From positions 109,161,716 through 109,225,715 of the forward strand of contig NC_073745.1 of assembly GCF_029784135.1 (NCBI RefSeq): a stretch of DNA of 64,000 bases, given 5' to 3'. The position numbers and the translations under genes are program-made. The first letter of the stretch is position 1. Every line of letters starts with the position of its first letter. This stretch comes from Toxorhynchites rutilus septentrionalis (taxonomy: Eukaryota; Arthropoda; Insecta; Diptera; Culicidae). Shown here piece by piece: positions 34,985-47,200 of this stretch. The notes under the pieces were generated by a model, which had not been told where the DNA came from, did not search any database, and was given only the letters and a program-made list of their open reading frames with translations.

Positions 34985-35217
34985 ATTATCTCCTTTGACC
35001 CATTGTTACCCCCTCTAAGGGGTGAGATTGGGTCAACTTTCATTTAATCGTAGTTCAGTGAAAAATTCATATTATTCTACAATTCATCATTATAGTGTTC
35101 ATTCATTAGAGAACATTTCTACGCAATCAAAATTGTGTTTTACTCTAATGTACGATATATATTCAACATAAAGTTCGAAAACTACATTTTTTGACCCACT
35201 TTGACCCCTATCGACTG
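34985..35217. repeat. small TA-flanked element inside the hAT element
   Basis: The right end is TTGACCCC-TATCGACTG followed by TA at 35218. The left end near 34990 has ACCCATTGTTACCCCCTCTA. The family also occurs at 32487. The left boundary is uncertain. Confidence 0.45.
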
Positions 35218-35524
35218 TACGTTGTTTCGCGTGATTAAAAAAAAGAACAGGTGAGTAATGTCGGGGACAGAAAGAGAGAGACATTGAACTAAACCATGGA
35301 CTATCAATTTAAATAGCCTCTCGAATATCCAAGTACTTTTTCTGTTCCTCTTAGCAAAATTAACATCTCCAACGCCTTAAAAATCCTGTTTCTCAAAGAA
35401 ATAATCCACAAATTAAATCATGCAGCACCAGAAACGGAACACAAAAACCGAAATCGATTATGTTGGTGGAACGAATTTTCACTTTCAGTTTTCAACCGAA
35501 GAACACAGGTCTCACTACCAGTGT

Positions 35525-36255
35525 TGACCCGGCAAACTTCGTCTCGCCCAAAATTTTATTTTTCGTTATCACATTTACGTTTTCTTACTAAGCGCACGTT
35601 CGTGGGTCCAATCGCAGAACTATTCATTGATTGATCTTCTAGTCTACCTTTCAAAATTACCTTTTACTATAAAATTCCTAGTACTTCTACCAAAACTCGA
35701 CATTATAATATCAGATTATTTTCATACACAATTCTAGTTCAAGATCTTTCAACCACTTGCAAATAACATGTTCCTCCGTTACATGGAATAGATGTTTGAT
35801 ACAGAAAATATGATAGAATAAACACGTCCCTAAATCGTACAATTCATTTCTCGAGTTTTGTTCTCATCAACACATTCGACGATCCATTTATATTTATATA
35901 GATTGGAGAAGATATGACAGTGCGTTTTATCACAGTAAAATCAATTTCCACTTTCGAACAAAGATCAATTTCGTTAGCGCAAACATCAAATGGACTAACA
36001 AAGTTTGTCACTATGTAATTGTAGAACATAGGCGAATTGAATTTACCCATTTACTTTCAGATTTTTCCGAAAATTTTCAATGTCATGTTGGAATATGTCT
36101 GGTGGAAATATGTGTATTATTTTTATGGGACTCCTCTCCATTCCAGATGAGAGAGGGGTATCATACCATTATAGATACATTTCTCATGTCCAAAAAGTCT
36201 CATATTCCAAATTTGGTTCCGTTTGCTTGATTAGTTCTCGAGTTATTCAAATGCG
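35525..36255 (+). repeat. CTAGCTGACCC repeat family, copy nested in the hAT element
   Basis: It starts TTGACCCGGCAAACTTCGTC (its first bases are altered) and has the full conserved body to about 36110. Only about one tail unit (with TTTGCTTGATTAGTTCTCGAG split over 36219-36240) precedes the resumption of hAT sequence. Confidence 0.8.
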
Positions 36256-36726
36256 AGCGAACCATCAGTTCTTTTCAGGTATCCAATTTTGGTCGACCAA
36301 TCCTTCACATGCTCGTCTTCTGAAAATGTGATTTCCTTACGGAGTTAATATACAAGATTTGGAAAATGAATTCCGTACCTTTAGGGTACAGAATTCATTT
36401 TCCAGAACTTATATATTAACATTGTAGAACCCTGGAAAAGCCCCTAACATAACGTTAATGCTTGTCAAATTGGAAAAAGTTTATGGGATTTAACATTGCC
36501 GCAGTCTTGAGCACAGTATCAAGTGATACAGCGGCGTAAAAGTCGTCATGCACCTTAATGTTGCTTTGTTCAAATTTCCCACACAGAAAAAATCTGTACC
36601 AATCTGTACTTTTTGACGAAAATCTGTCAAAAAAAATTTGGACCCTTTACCGTACAGAATCTGTAACGAAAATAACTAAAAAGAATCTGTACCTTTCTAG
36701 ATAAATTTGTACGTGTGGCAACACTG

Positions 36727-37095
36727 CTCACTACTGAAAAAAAATCATTCTTCCCATACATACAATGTGTTGTACTTTGACGCCATAAGATATAAATCTT
36801 TTTACAGTTTCTTCTACAGTGTCTCATAAAGTTTAGTGTAAAACCGAGTGTTTGTATTGCTTTTCTGGCAAAGCTACAATTTAAAAGTGTTAGTGGACAT
36901 TTCATTACTTTTTAAGAATTAACTTCTACGTTAACACTAGCAGTTGATCAGATAAACCAATGTTTTTACAAATATTCAATAGATCCTGTAAAAAAGAAAA
37001 CGTTGCAAAACATCGTTTTTTGAACAGACACCTGGCTTTTATAAAAATATTAATGACTTTTTTGGAATACCCAGAATACCTGCTTTTCTTTGCTT
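36727..37095. other. anonymous spacer
   Basis: It lies between the hAT right end and the left TTAA of the piggyBac-like element. No feature recognised. Confidence 0.35.
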
Positions 37096-37099
37096 TTAA

Positions 37100-38356
37100 C
37101 ATTCCTATACTCGCGCATTGGTCTGTCAGACCTAGGAATCAATAACTCGTTCATTTCTCAGAAAATATCAACACTACGACTTTGCGATTCTCTCTAGCTT
37201 CGTTATTCGTCGTTCGTCATCGTTTAGCGTATCACATGTGTTGGTACAAAGGGGACGTGTGCCACTTTTTTAACACTTTCGGTCTGACACACCGACGCGA
37301 GTATAGGAGTAATTTTTTGGACTAGTGCCTTTTTTCATATTCTAGAATATTGTTGAATGAAAGGTTAGTGGCGTGGAATTTTTATTGAATATAAAGCATA
37401 AGTTCATTCAATAAGATCATTACCAGACTATTTTTATTTGATTTCAGTCCATTTTGTAACTGGATTGAACGGATCCATATATTAATTATTCGTCGATATA
37501 TTCGTCGTTAGATTCATACGTTCAAAAGCAAAATATAAATGTTTGACTTTCGTATAGTTATTCGCTAAATATAATGGTCATGCATATACAAACACTTGTG
37601 AAAGAATTTCACTTGTGGAAGAATTGTAAACAGTAAACTATAAAGTAAACGGTGGCTTATGGTAATTTTTAACAGTTACAGTTTCGGGGATATTTTTTTA
37701 TAATGAACGATATCGACAAGAAAACATGAAAAAGAAAAGGAAGTATCCTTTTATATCATCGTTTTATGTCCTATCTAAAAAAGGCATTAATTCTTAGTTT
37801 ACCAGGAATACAGAGACAAAGAATATTAGAAACATGCAAACTTTATATTCCAGAAACTTTATCATCTGGTGATTATTTAGAAGGCCGTCATATATTCTTC
37901 TCTTCGATAAAAGATTCGAAAAACACGCAACATCTGCATTGAATGTAAAAAATATGTTTGTTTCGAGCATGCAGTTATGCTATGTTCTGATTCTAACTCC
38001 TATGAAACCACAATCGATTAATACGTTTTTATGTTATTTTATAGCCCTTTATACTTCCATGAATTATGTTCAGTTGCTTAATAACAGAGAAAAATTCCAA
38101 TTTCGTTATTTGTGTTGGAGTATCAAAAATTACTCTGTTTTGAGGAGGTTGAATTAGATGATCTATTAAAAGATAACAAAGATGAAGAAAACATATTTTT
38201 TGGAGTTTTTTCATTTAATAATACCCTCTTCTTCAAATAAATGCAAATAAAGCCTGATAAATACACAATGGGAACATTACAGAGAAGTTCAATTTTCGGT
38301 CTGTGACACCGTGCGCGAGTATACGTATTATGATTTTGCACACGAGTACAGGAGGG
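37100..38356 (+). mobile_element. piggyBac-like element, family 2, internally deleted
   Basis: TTAA at 37096-37099 and 38357-38360 brackets inverted ends CATTCCTATACTCGCGC and the complement of CCCTCCTGTACTCGTGTG. A second CGCGAGTATAGG motif near 37300 gives a subterminal inverted repeat. The interior from 37740 to 38010 encodes the C-terminal end of a piggyBac transposase. The same family contributes the repeats at 50930-51587 and 58092-58646, the latter with an identical type of right end and TTAA. Confidence 0.8.
37740..38010 (+). pseudogene. piggyBac-like transposase, C-terminal cysteine-rich end
   Basis: Reading in two frames gives PGIQRQRILETCKLYIPETL and then, around 37937-37995, CIECKKYVCFEHAVMLCSD. 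This Cys-x2-Cys-x4-Cys-x2-His spacing is the cysteine-rich domain that ends many piggyBac transposases. The DDD catalytic core is absent. It is a remnant of an internal-deletion derivative. Confidence 0.7.
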
Positions 38357-38360
38357 TTAA

Positions 38361-38612
38361 CACGTTGAGCCCCGTGTTGGTCCCTAGGGATTGACGTTGA
38401 GCTTTTCGTCGGAAAAACGTTGATCACTGAAACTGATAGTTACAAAATAATCAACTATAAAGAAACATTGTTTGTCTTCGGATGTTTTACAATATGTGAT
38501 TACCTTCTAATCGAATATCTTTGGAAAGCGGGGACCGAAACTGATAGCGTGTAAAAGCTCTTGATACGGACTGAACGGAAAGTATAACAAGAAAAAATCG
38601 GGACTCAACGTG
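38361..38612. mobile_element. 252-bp TTAA MITE abutting the piggyBac-like element
   Basis: Inverted ends CACGTTGAGCCCCG and the complement of CACGTTGAGTCCCG lie directly inside TTAA at 38357-38360 and 38613-38616. The left TTAA is the same four bases that end the neighbouring piggyBac-like element. Confidence 0.85.
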
Positions 38613-38616
38613 TTAA

Positions 38617-38869
38617 TCGTTGTCAAAAAGCTGCCGAAACGGCCCGGAACATTTGCGACGTGTATGGAAAAGGTCTACAGCACGGAAAGGTTTGCAAAGT
38701 TCAAAAATGGTGACTTTTACATCTATAACACGTTTCAGCTTGAATTCACTGTGTATGCATGACTTTGAAGGTTAAGATTTGTACTTGTAGAATTTGTTTT
38801 TAACCCAATCCTGCTGTTTGTTTTCGTTCGCCTTCTACAAACCTGTGTGCATTATTTATCAGCCTACCC
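38617..38869. other. short anonymous spacer
   Basis: No feature recognised between the MITE and the LINE remnant. Confidence 0.3.
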
Positions 38870-40518
38870 TCGTACAAATATGATCAAATTGATGTACGAG
38901 AACAGGTCTAGGGATTGAGTTCTCCACGGAGGAAACAGAGATGGTCGTTTTTTCTAGCAAGCATAAACCATCAAAACCAAAGCTTCAACTTTTGGGTAAA
39001 CCGATCACTCATGCTATGTCATTCAAGTATCATGGGGTCTGGTTCAACTACAAATGTACTTGAGGGCCCATATTAGGTATCTGAGTAAAAAATGTCAACA
39101 AAGAATAAACTTTCTCTGTACAATTACCGGCACCTGGTAGGGAGCCCATCCCGAAGATCTTATAATGTTGTATCGAAAAACTATTCTCTCAGTGATGGAG
39201 TATGGCAGTTTCTGTTTTCAATTAGCTGCAAAAACACACTTCATTAAACTCGAGCGAATTCAGTATCTTTGTCTCCGTATTGCGTTGGAATGTATGCCCT
39301 CAACGCATACCATGAGTCTCGAGGTTTTGGGAGGCGTACTTCCACTAAAAGAACGCTTCAATTTATTATATCTTCGGTTCCTCATCCGGTGTAAAATTAT
39401 GAACCCATTGGGGATCGGAGATTTTTAACAGCTGATCGAGCTAAATTTTCACTCTGGGTTCATGAATCCATATCATGAATTCATCTCCATGCAGGTTGAT
39501 CCTTCCTCGTAGGGGAAATGGGGGCATAGAGATCACCCTAAGGAATATGCCCATTTCCAGCATCTACATACCGCTTCAATTCCCGTTTCTCGAAGAATAT
39601 TACAGTTCAACTCATTGTTGTTCAAACGGCAAGCAAACGGCTTTAACTATAAATAATCAAAATAGTACACTTTTCAACATTAGAAAAAAAAGGTGAACAA
39701 TCGAACTTTTTTTTTGCTTGGAGGTAAAGTGGTCACCCGCAAATATCTAGCTCAATGGGATAGATTTATGAACAAACAGTCGTCCAAACTGATGATTTGT
39801 CCAATATATCAGATTTAATAAACTAAATTTCACGAGAAATTCCTTAGATACCATGCGCACAGAACTACGGCCGAATGGCTATCGAGAGAGTAATTACTGT
39901 TTTTATTTGTATTTTAACATGCGACAGCTCTACTGAAGTACAGGGTGACTCCAAAGTCATTGAATTCTTCAAACATAAGGTGACTATCAATACGGCATCT
40001 ATAGTCAATAGTTATACTACCAAAAAATCAGCTGATCACTTTACCCCCCCTGACCAATTTGTCCCCACTACCCCTATAATGCCAACCGTGTTTGTTTTCC
40101 TGACTACATCAATTTCTCTGTGCATTTTTATATGTCCATGAAGCAGGATATCCATGGAACATCAGATTATCTTCGATCAAGGATCGTTCCAACGATCTTC
40201 GATGCAAAGTATGGAGATATCAACTGTGATAATATGTACTTTACTGATGGGTCCTCTATGAATGAGTCCACGGGATTTGGAGTGGTCAACGTATTTTTTA
40301 GCACCTCCCACAGTCTTCAGTATCCTCGCTCAGTATATATTGCAGAATTGGCAGCGATATACTGAGCGCTGGACAGCGTCGCCTCACGACCTGTTGAACA
40401 CTATTACATTTCCTTGAGAGAATATGAGAAAATTTGAGTGATTCATCCAGACGCTGTTATGTCATTACCTTTGTCTGGGTCCCTTCACATTGCTCAATTC
40501 CTGGTAATGAGAGGGCTG

Positions 40519-40540
<22 letters not shown>
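38870..40540 (+). pseudogene. LINE ORF2 remnant: reverse transcriptase end plus RNase H
   Basis: Broken plus-strand frames read GIEFSTEETEMVVFSSKH near 38920 and, at 39165-39428, LYRKTILSVMEYGSFCFQ with KLERIQYLCLRIALECMPS (thumb region of the reverse transcriptase). Around 40230-40350 there is the start of RNase H: YFTDGSSMNESTGFGVV with the first D and VYIAELAAIY with the E. At 40470-40530 comes TFVWVPSHCSIPGNERAD. The last phrase is nearly identical to the fragment at 26 kb, so both belong to related I/LOA-type elements. The linker at 39440-40130 is unreadable and may contain an insertion. The copy ends abruptly in a palindrome at 40519. Confidence 0.75.
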
Positions 40541-40918
<378 letters not shown>

Positions 40919-40966
40919 GTGGAGAAAATGATCATTTTCGCACACTTCCCATGAAGTATTATCAAA

Positions 40967-41229
40967 ACCATTGTCGAAGATTGAAAAATGAAAATTTAAC
41001 TTTCAGAGCACTTGCTCTAGTTTTCCGACGTTGTTCACTATACAGTGCGACAGCAGATGAAAATTTAATTTCTTGTGAGTAATCGATTAGAGTTTGAATC
41101 GTAAGTAAGAGTTTGTGAGTAAGATATTAAATTTTCATCTGCTGTCGCACTGTATAGTGAACAACGTCGGAAAACTCGAGCAAGTGTTCTGAAAGTTAAA
41201 TTTTCATTTTTCAATCTTCGACAATGGTT
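40967..41229. repeat. second palindrome, about 102-base arms
   Basis: AACCATTGTCGAAGATTGAA at 40967 through 41068 is the reverse complement of 41127-41229, with a 58-base loop. There are only a few mismatches. It begins 48 bases after the end of the first palindrome. Confidence 0.9.
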
Positions 41230-41633
41230 TGGTTTGTATTGGTGAAAGCATCGTTATTTTTTCGACACTGATGCCAGACAACATCATAGAAACATCTATC
41301 AAAACCACTCAATAAAATGTTATTCCTGAGTCATAGCGTTTCATATCATGAAAATCAATAGAATAAAATTGTGTTGATATCAATACAATCATTAGTTTTA
41401 CGTTTAATGGGTCTATAATGTAAGTTTTCGCAACTTCCAACGAAGAGAAGAGTAAAGGCTCTCCAACGTGAATATGTGAAAACAATACGACCAACGAAGG
41501 AAAATATGAAGGAATTATCAGCATGCGGAAGAACTTGTTAATATCAAAAGAGGCCCAATTCGCATGTGTTATAAATTTGCTCATGTTACGCTCGCGTATA
41601 ATCAGTATTGTCAGTGTCAATGAAGCGCCACAC

Positions 41634-42122
41634 TAGGGGGTCTCCGTAGCCACATTGGTTGCGCGTTCGCTTAGTAAGCGATCGATCGTGAGTTCAAAAC
41701 TCAGGACCCTCATTGACCATCTTTGTGTTGTTACAGAATAGCTACGTCCACGCAACAATCATCAGCGATGGATTGATCCACGGTCGAAATTAGATCGATT
41801 CATCCATACAACTGCTCTGCTCTGCAAGACACATCGGGCTGCTGTTCTATAAATAGCTCAACAATGATCAATCAACTTTCTCCGCTGTCTAACTGGATAA
41901 TGGAAGAAAAATACAATACAGAATACTCTTACGCCTAAATGGCTACTGTGTAAATGTACCATATGCAATGGTATAGAAGGAATACTGGCGAATGGCAACT
42001 GTGTAATGTAATGTGCTATAATTATAGATATGATAACCATGTGACATGTACACGATTAAAATTCGGCTCTGTTACAGCTAAAAATGCTAATGAGCCTGAA
42101 ATAAATAAATGGGATAAAAAAA
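41634..42122 (+). mobile_element. tRNA-derived SINE, full length, with 15-bp target duplication
   Basis: AATGAAGCGCCACAC occurs at 41619-41633 and 42123-42137, directly flanking the element. The head GGGGGTCTCCGTAGCCACAT with a B-box-like GTGAGTTCAAAACTC is tRNA-related. The body continues for about 400 bases and ends in GAGCCTGAAATAAATAAA and an A-run. The length and structure resemble tRNA-related SINEs of Aedes such as Feilai, but I cannot confirm the family. An intact duplication suggests a fairly recent insertion. Confidence 0.85.
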
Positions 42123-42137
42123 AATGAAGCGCCACAC

Positions 42138-42600
42138 AGTCTGATAAGTGAATTGATCTTTTTACATGTGCTTCGCTCTTCTCTCACAAACACTATTACC
42201 CCATTTTTACACGTGGGTTTACCTATACTACTACAATGGCTAGCTTCCACCTTCACCTTAAACTAACTGAGCCTGTAAAAATAAACGATTTAAATTTAAA
42301 AAAAATGTACGAGAGTAAAAAAATTTATAACTGTTAAGTGAAATCCCAGAATTTAAAATTACTTTATCTCGGAGTATTTTTATCCATTTATCAAACGTCT
42401 ATGTCTGATAGATGTTTGAGTACAAACCTATAATTACGCTGGCTTGTATTTGCATTTTGAAAAAAAAACCAGAAATTGAAGCTTCACAAATCTACGCACT
42501 AATACACTGCTACCATCAACACGAATGAACATTCAAAAGTGCAAAGAAGTACTTCAGAAGCATTGACTTCTGTTTATACATCAAAACCAATGCGATAATT
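42138..42600. other. anonymous AT-rich sequence
   Basis: It contains a third copy of CTAGCTTCCACCTTCACCTT (42239), the phrase shared with the palindrome arms at 40.6 and 40.8 kb, followed by a short AGCCTGTAAAAATAAA tail. Confidence 0.45.
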
Positions 42601-43165
42601 GGGAAATTTGGCATCAATTCTTAAAACCCGGAAGGTCAAGGCATGGTTTGATGAATAAGGGATTCAGATTCTGGACTGGTCAGCCCGTTTACCAGATCAA
42701 AACCCTATCAAGATCTTATGAGGAGTGGTTGTACGAATAGTAGATGCAGCTTTCAAGCAGTATGAGCCATTTGAAGAGCTTAAACGAACAATATCCTCTG
42801 CGTAGAACGAGATACACACTACAACATGGCACAGCTTGGTCAAAACCACCCCGAATGGATCATTTGAACTGATTGAGAACTAAAGATGACCTACGAATTA
42901 GAAACTTATTGTAATTCATATGAAAATGACGTTTATTTTGTAAAGGAGTGAGAGTTTTTCGATCTGGTTCTATAGCTATGAAACACTGGAATTTTTGTTT
43001 TTTGAACGTTTCGTGCCTTAATACAACAATAATGTTTTAATAGCAGTCTTTTAAAAAAAGATAGTTATTGTATCTTACACTATATACTTCAATTCAACCG
43101 ACTTCTTACATATCTCTGGAAAATCAGAAGAAAAGAGTGGTTCTATAGTTGTGAAACGCAATGTA
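42601..43165 (+). pseudogene. Tc1-like transposase C-terminus and right end
   Basis: Plus-strand codons around 42635-42880 read RKVKAWFDE, a stop, then GIQILDWSARLPDQNPIKIL, where the final catalytic E is replaced by K. FKQYEPFEELKRTIS follows. Further right the phrase GGTTCTATAG(C/T)T(A/G)TGAAAC occurs twice, at about 42966 and 43139, as expected for the inner and outer repeats of an IR/DR-type Tc1 end. The left part of the element is missing. Confidence 0.7.
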
Positions 43166-44890
43166 CCAACCGAATCGTTTCCATCTTAAAATCATTGTAT
43201 TATCGAAGATGTGTGCAATCATTGTATCGGTTTAACAACCCCAGTTAAAAAATTATAATAATTTTTCATTTTGAAAGTTTACGTTGATGTTGGAAATCGC
43301 TCGATACCATCAATCGCACAAATCTTCGGACACATTCCGTCAGCTCTAGATATCCGCCCAAATAGTTCCATCAGCCCGCAATCGATCCGCAACCTCGAGT
43401 GCCACCGGTAATTGCATACTTTCCCTCGCTTACGCGGAAGGTCGACCAGCGCTGAACCCAATGGACAAGCCCAGCATTTCATTAATGACCAATCAATCAG
43501 CTCGTGCTCACATTGACCTTTGCGTATATAATGACAGCGCCCCACTGTCGATGGCCACCTCAAACCATACGAAGCGCAGACTTTTTATCGATAAATTGCT
43601 TGTTACATACCATGTTATATACTTTTTGTGTTGATATTGCTTCCGAACAACTTCCCTCCACCTTCCGCGCATGCCACTGGAAGTGGCGCGGCGGAACTGA
43701 TCTGCGATCTGCAGCAAACCTGCTTCAGAGTGCGCCGCTCGTCAAAAATACGAGCAAACAAAACACACGAAAGTCGTCTAACCGCGAGCACCGGAAAGCC
43801 AAGCCGTTTCGCCGAGACAAGTGATACAAATCTAGGCTTCCCAGCTTCCTCCTCGGTGTTTACTATTTCGACCCGTCTCGGCATTCTTAATTAGTGGCGT
43901 TTTACGCTACGCGAAATTGTGTGCAATTTTCAACCTTCGCAGCAATACTTTAGTACTTGCTAATTGTGAGCTATTCATCTTTATCGAAACGCAAACGAGC
44001 GCAGCAGGTTTCGATCTTCAACCGCCTCCCCCCGTGGGGTATATTTTGATGAGTGCGCCCTACTTGGGGCGCTGGAAGGCTTGTTTTGATCGCACACCGA
44101 GAGAGTGCCCCGAGGGTGAGTTCACTAAGTGGGAACCAATTATCTGGATGGGGATTATGTAAACCTCGGAATGCACTGTTGGGCTGTGGAAATCTGGGAA
44201 AACGCAGAGACGGAGACGGAGACGGAGAAATGAGGCGCGATTATTGGGTGTGGGTTTGAAGCATTCCTAAACACGCTTCTTCCTGATATGATAGGCGATA
44301 ATTATGATCATTATTGTTGCCCTGATGGTCTGGGGTTCGTGACGTCCGTCGGAGGCAGCATTAGATTGGGAGATCTTTGGTTCGCGTCAAATACTTGTAT
44401 TTGATTGAGACAATCGAAATGTATTCGCCTTCCAGTGATGTTATGAGATTCTGATGCTGGGATTGCATGTCGAGGGGTCGTTTTGCTTTCAGTAGTTGCT
44501 AACGAGAGTTGAATTTAATTGGCAAAACCGCTACTGGATTCGATGCACAGAAGTTATGTTACGAACGGTGTTTTGCGAATTAGCGTTTAATCAGTGAGGT
44601 CTGTACTCCGTTATATGCCTCACAACGATATTTTCCTCGACGAGATAAAATCATATAATTTTATCAAATGATCCATTCTCGCAATATACCTCACGTTATC
44701 CTGTTCAAATAATGGTGACTCAATATGCAGATTGCTACCAAAAGTATACTTCAGTTCTAATGCTTTTTACAATTTATATCAAACTACGTCATTGCTACTG
44801 CTACCGATACTACTAGTTACTTTCCAGAAGCTCCTAGAGCGTAACTGGGAGCTTCTTATCCATCAGTCACATATTCCGAACCTCAATAAT
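43166..44890. other. anonymous intronic block, relatively GC-rich
   Basis: 43270-44300 has balanced base composition and no transposon signature. Open frames of about 70-106 codons overlap on both strands around 43500-43900, but none shows a domain or convincing splice context. A GAGACGGAGACGGAGACGGA run lies near 44204. It is a reasonable place to look for an intronic enhancer or alternative first exon. Confidence 0.35.
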
Positions 44891-44898
44891 ATATTTAG

Positions 44899-45733
44899 CA
44901 GCCATTCCATGTCAGACCAATATAGTGGTTCTCAGATTTCTTTGCAAAATAATAGACCCGTTTTTTATTATTTCGTTAGGGTGACCATTTTCATTTTAGT
45001 TTGGAAGCCAATGTGCTAAACTTCTTTGAAAACATATCACACTTTCGGAAAAATTGGATTCTGGACGCATAGGTCTAGTCAAGTCACATAGGAATATTGA
45101 ACGAAGACTTAAAACATGTTAGTTTTGAAAAATCATATCTCAGAAACTAAAAAATAGCATCTCTGATATCGACATACGTTAATGTAATCCTCAACTTTCC
45201 AGAAAAAATATAAAAAAATATAGCCTCCTTTATCTTTAACCGAGAAAACTATGAAAAACTAACTTGATTGAGTTATAAAAACAAAAATCCAGAAAATCGC
45301 AAAAATAGTTTTTGTCAAATAGAACTTTTTCATAAGCTTCAATTTGATATGGCGGTGATCTGAATCCGTTCAGTAGTTCAAAAATTATGAATTAAAAAAA
45401 AAATTTGAATTCGAACCATCGATTAACTTTGAAAAATCATATCTCAAAAACGAAAAAAATAGCATCGATGATGTCGATATATGTTATGTGAAAAATTCTC
45501 CGGAAAAATATAGCGCCCTTTTTGGAGTCCAAAAAAAAATGAAAACATCAAATGTCCATGAAAACAATAAAAAACGACTACAATCAATAATTACGAAAAC
45601 AAAACCCATTATTTTCGTAAGCTAGCTCATTGGCATCAATTTGATATGTCGTCTGAATCGGTTCTGTGGTTCAAAAGTTATGAGTTTAAAAAAAAAGTCA
45701 TTTTTGGGAAAAAAGTTGAAGCGGACCACCCTA
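44899..45733 (+). repeat. fold-back family copy lacking its right arm
   Basis: It starts CAGCCATTCCATGTCAGACC, equal to the ends of the element at 32902-33933, and has the arm phrase GTTAGGGTGACC near 44978. At 45722 the opposite arm starts (GGACCACCCTAA) but is cut off after a few bases by the heptamer array. The interior contains ATCAATAATTACGAAAACAA, the empty-site counterpart of the pogo-like insertion at 15164. Confidence 0.7.
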
Positions 45734-47200
45734 AAATAAGGAATAAGGAATAAGGAATAAGGAATAAGGAATAAGGAATAAGGAATAAGGAATAAGGAAT
45801 AAGGAATAAGGAATAAGGAATAAGGAATAAGGAATAAGGAATAAGGAATAAGGAATAAGGAATAAGGAATAAGGAATAAGGAATAAGGAATAAGGAATAA
45901 GGAATAAGGAATAAGGAATAAGGAATAAGGAATAAGGAATAAGGAATAAGGAATAAGGAATAAGGCATAAGGAATAAGGAATAAGGAATAAGGAATAAGG
46001 AATAAGGAATAAGGAATAAGGCATAAGGAATAAGGAATAAGGAATAAGGAATAAGGAATAAGGAATAAGGAATAAGGAATAAGGAATAAGGAATAAGGAA
46101 TAAGGAATAAGGAATAAGGAATAAGGAATAAGGAATAAGGAATAAGGAATAAGGAATAAGGAATAAGGAATAAGGAATAAGGAATAAGGAATAAGGAATA
46201 AGGAATAAGGAATAAGGAATAAGGAATAAGGAATAAGGAATAAGGAATAAGGAATAAGGAATAAGGAATAAGGAATAAGGAATAAGGAATAAGGAATAAG
46301 GAATAAGGAATAAGGAATAAGGAATAAGGAATAAGGAATAAGGAATAAGGAATAAGGAATAAGGAATAAGGAATAAGGAATAAGGAATAAGGAATAAGGA
46401 ATAAGGAATAAGGAATAAGGAATAAGGAATAAGGAATAAGGAATAAGGAATAAGGAATAAGGAATAAGGCATAAGGAATAAGGAATAAGGAATAAGGAAT
46501 AAGGAATAAGGAATAAGGAATAAGGAATAAGGAATAAGGAATAAGGAATAAGGAATAAGGAATAAGGAATAAGGAATAAGGAATAAGGAATAAGGAATAA
46601 GGAATAAGGAATAAGGAATAAGGAATAAGGAATAAGGAATAAGGAATAAGGAATAAGGAATAAGGAATAAGGAATAAGGAATAAGGAATAAGGAATAAGG
46701 AATAAGGAATAAGGAATAAGGAATAAGGAATAAGGAATAAGGAATAAGGAATAAGGAATAAGGAATAAGGAATAAGGAATAAGGAATAAGGAATAAGGAA
46801 TAAGGAATAAGGAATAAGGAATAAGGAATAAGGAATAAGGAATAAGGAATAAGGAATAAGGAATAAGGAATAAGGAATAAGGAATAAGGAATAAGGAATA
46901 AGGAATAAGGAATAAGGAATAAGGAATAAGGAATAAGGAATAAGGAATAAGGAATAAGGAATAAGGAATAAGGAATAAGGAATAAGGAATAAGGAATAAG
47001 GAATAAGGAATAAGGAATAAGGAATAAGGAATAAGGAATAAGGAATAAGGAATAAGGAATAAGGAATAAGGAATAAGGAATAAGGAATAAGGAATAAGGA
47101 ATAAAGAATAAGGAATAAGGAATAAGGAATAAGGAATAAGGAATAAGGAATAAGGAATAAAGAATAAGGAATAAGGAATAAGGAATAAGGAATAAGGAAT
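45734..47200. repeat. (AATAAGG)n heptamer array, about 209 copies
   Basis: 1467 bases of an almost pure 7-base unit. Rare variants are GGCATAA at three positions (near 45964, 46021 and 46468) and AAAGAAT at two (near 47104 and 47160). The minus strand has a spurious 515-codon open frame with a 7-residue period because 21 bases make seven codons. The gene is transcribed leftwards, so the pre-mRNA would carry about 209 CCUUAUU units 1.1-2.5 kb downstream of exon 1. Confidence 0.97.

Larger units (their letters stand above)
33935..36726 (-). mobile_element. hAT element, degenerate, with nested insertions
   Basis: The ends are CAGGGTTACCACAC at 33935 and GTGTGGCAACACTG ending at 36726, typical of hAT-type termini. 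The short AT-rich subterminal motif AAATCTGTA is repeated at both ends. The transposase lies on the minus strand. I do not see a matching 8-base target duplication (left AATGGCTG, right CTCACTAC). A small TIR element (34985-35217) and a CTAGCTGACCC-family copy (35525-36255) sit inside. Confidence 0.75.

Noticed and set aside
43504..43894. Overlapping open frames on both strands in a GC-richer block as exons of the host gene
   Set aside because: Frames are open in several registers at once, none has a recognisable domain, and no splice pair fits the phase-0 junction between the two accepted exons.
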